Below are positions 63,774-64,000 of a stretch of 64,000 bases of DNA, piece after piece. A program made the translations under genes and the position numbers. Position 1 is the first letter of the stretch. Every line of letters begins with the position of its first letter. The stretch covers positions 84,132,237 through 84,196,236 of the forward strand of contig JACSVZ010000001.1 of the NCBI GenBank assembly GCA_014706295.1, written 5' to 3'. The notes below the pieces were generated by a model that had not been told where the DNA came from, did no database searches, and worked only from the letters and a program-made list of their open reading frames with translations. Origin of the DNA: Lycocorax pyrrhopterus obiensis. Taxonomy: Eukaryota > Chordata > Aves > Passeriformes > Paradisaeidae.

Positions 63774-63815
63774 CTTCAGTCGCTTGGGAATTTCATGAAA
63801 TGTAATGTCTGGAGC
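63774..63815 (-). other. Candidate 42-bp in-frame cassette exon (weak)
   Basis: On the minus strand a pyrimidine-rich stretch and GTGCAG precede 42 bp, followed by AAG/gtacag. The 42 bp are open in one frame (APDITFHEIPKRLK) and divisible by three, as many neuronal microexons are. The sequence matches no DLG2 exon I know. Cryptic pairs like this are common by chance in 60 kb, so confidence is low. Confidence 0.12.
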
Positions 63816-64000
63816 CTGCACGGGCATGAGAGAAAGATGTAGTTTTTCAAACTTGAAATACTGATGAGAAATTGCTGAATGTAACTGTTTACCAATCTTT
63901 CTGAAAAACCATGATCTTACGTATTTCACAAATATGGTGTATCTTGGTCCAAACGGATTTTGTTAGGAAAAGTAATATAAGCCAAAACAGATGCTAGAAT

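Noticed and set aside
4531..64000. PDZ3 exons of DLG2
   Set aside because: The expected KVVLHKGSTGLGFNIVGG and AAALKGAGQTVTIIAQ coding signatures were not seen on the minus strand, though a visual scan could miss a short or diverged exon.
1..64000. CRISPR arrays, operons, tRNA or rRNA genes, prokaryotic-type systems
   Set aside because: No regularly spaced direct repeats with unique spacers, no cloverleaf-like genes and no dense coding were seen. The sequence is vertebrate intron.

Overview
The window reads as non-coding DNA from inside one very large vertebrate gene, in a bird genome. The anchor is a single 115-bp coding exon on the minus strand at 4360-4474. Its translation matches the PDZ3-to-SH3 linker of DLG2 (PSD-93/chapsyn-110), a synaptic MAGUK scaffold. 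It has a good splice acceptor and donor, and both exon phases fit the family. The assignment to birds rests on nine CR1 LINE tails or fragments (eight clear, one tentative), an ERVL-type LTR whose motifs are common in songbird genomes, and a short LTR with avian alpharetrovirus/ERVK-like architecture. A passerine is likely, but this is inference.

Layout: 1-4359 is the start of the intron downstream of the exon (in gene direction). From 4475 to 64000 I read one continuous upstream intron. I looked for the neighbouring PDZ3 and SH3 exons and did not find them. This fits the very long introns known for DLG2. Most of the intron is unique AT-rich sequence with short microsatellites. Three GC-richer or unclassified segments (about 8030-8440, 17860-18290 and 33710-34060) may be old transposons, promoters or non-coding RNA exons. 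At least three blocks (about 16260-16480, 33465-33545 and 44515-44645) look like conserved regulatory elements by composition only.

The 43-58 kb part is the most repeat-rich. It holds an LTR with a matching 6-bp flanking duplication (43291-43525), six of the eight clear CR1 copies, and a 0.6-kb pure purine tract (about 49899-50518). The tract has a duplicated 99-bp higher-order unit and ends directly at the 3' end of a CR1 copy. A second solo LTR (ERVL type) lies at 21794-22296.

No RNA genes, CRISPR arrays, operons or intact mobile-element proteins are present. The long open frames in the window are artefacts of low-complexity or random sequence. I see no evidence for a novel multi-gene system. 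The items most worth checking are the purine tract, the candidate 42-bp in-frame exon at 63774-63815 and the possible conserved elements.
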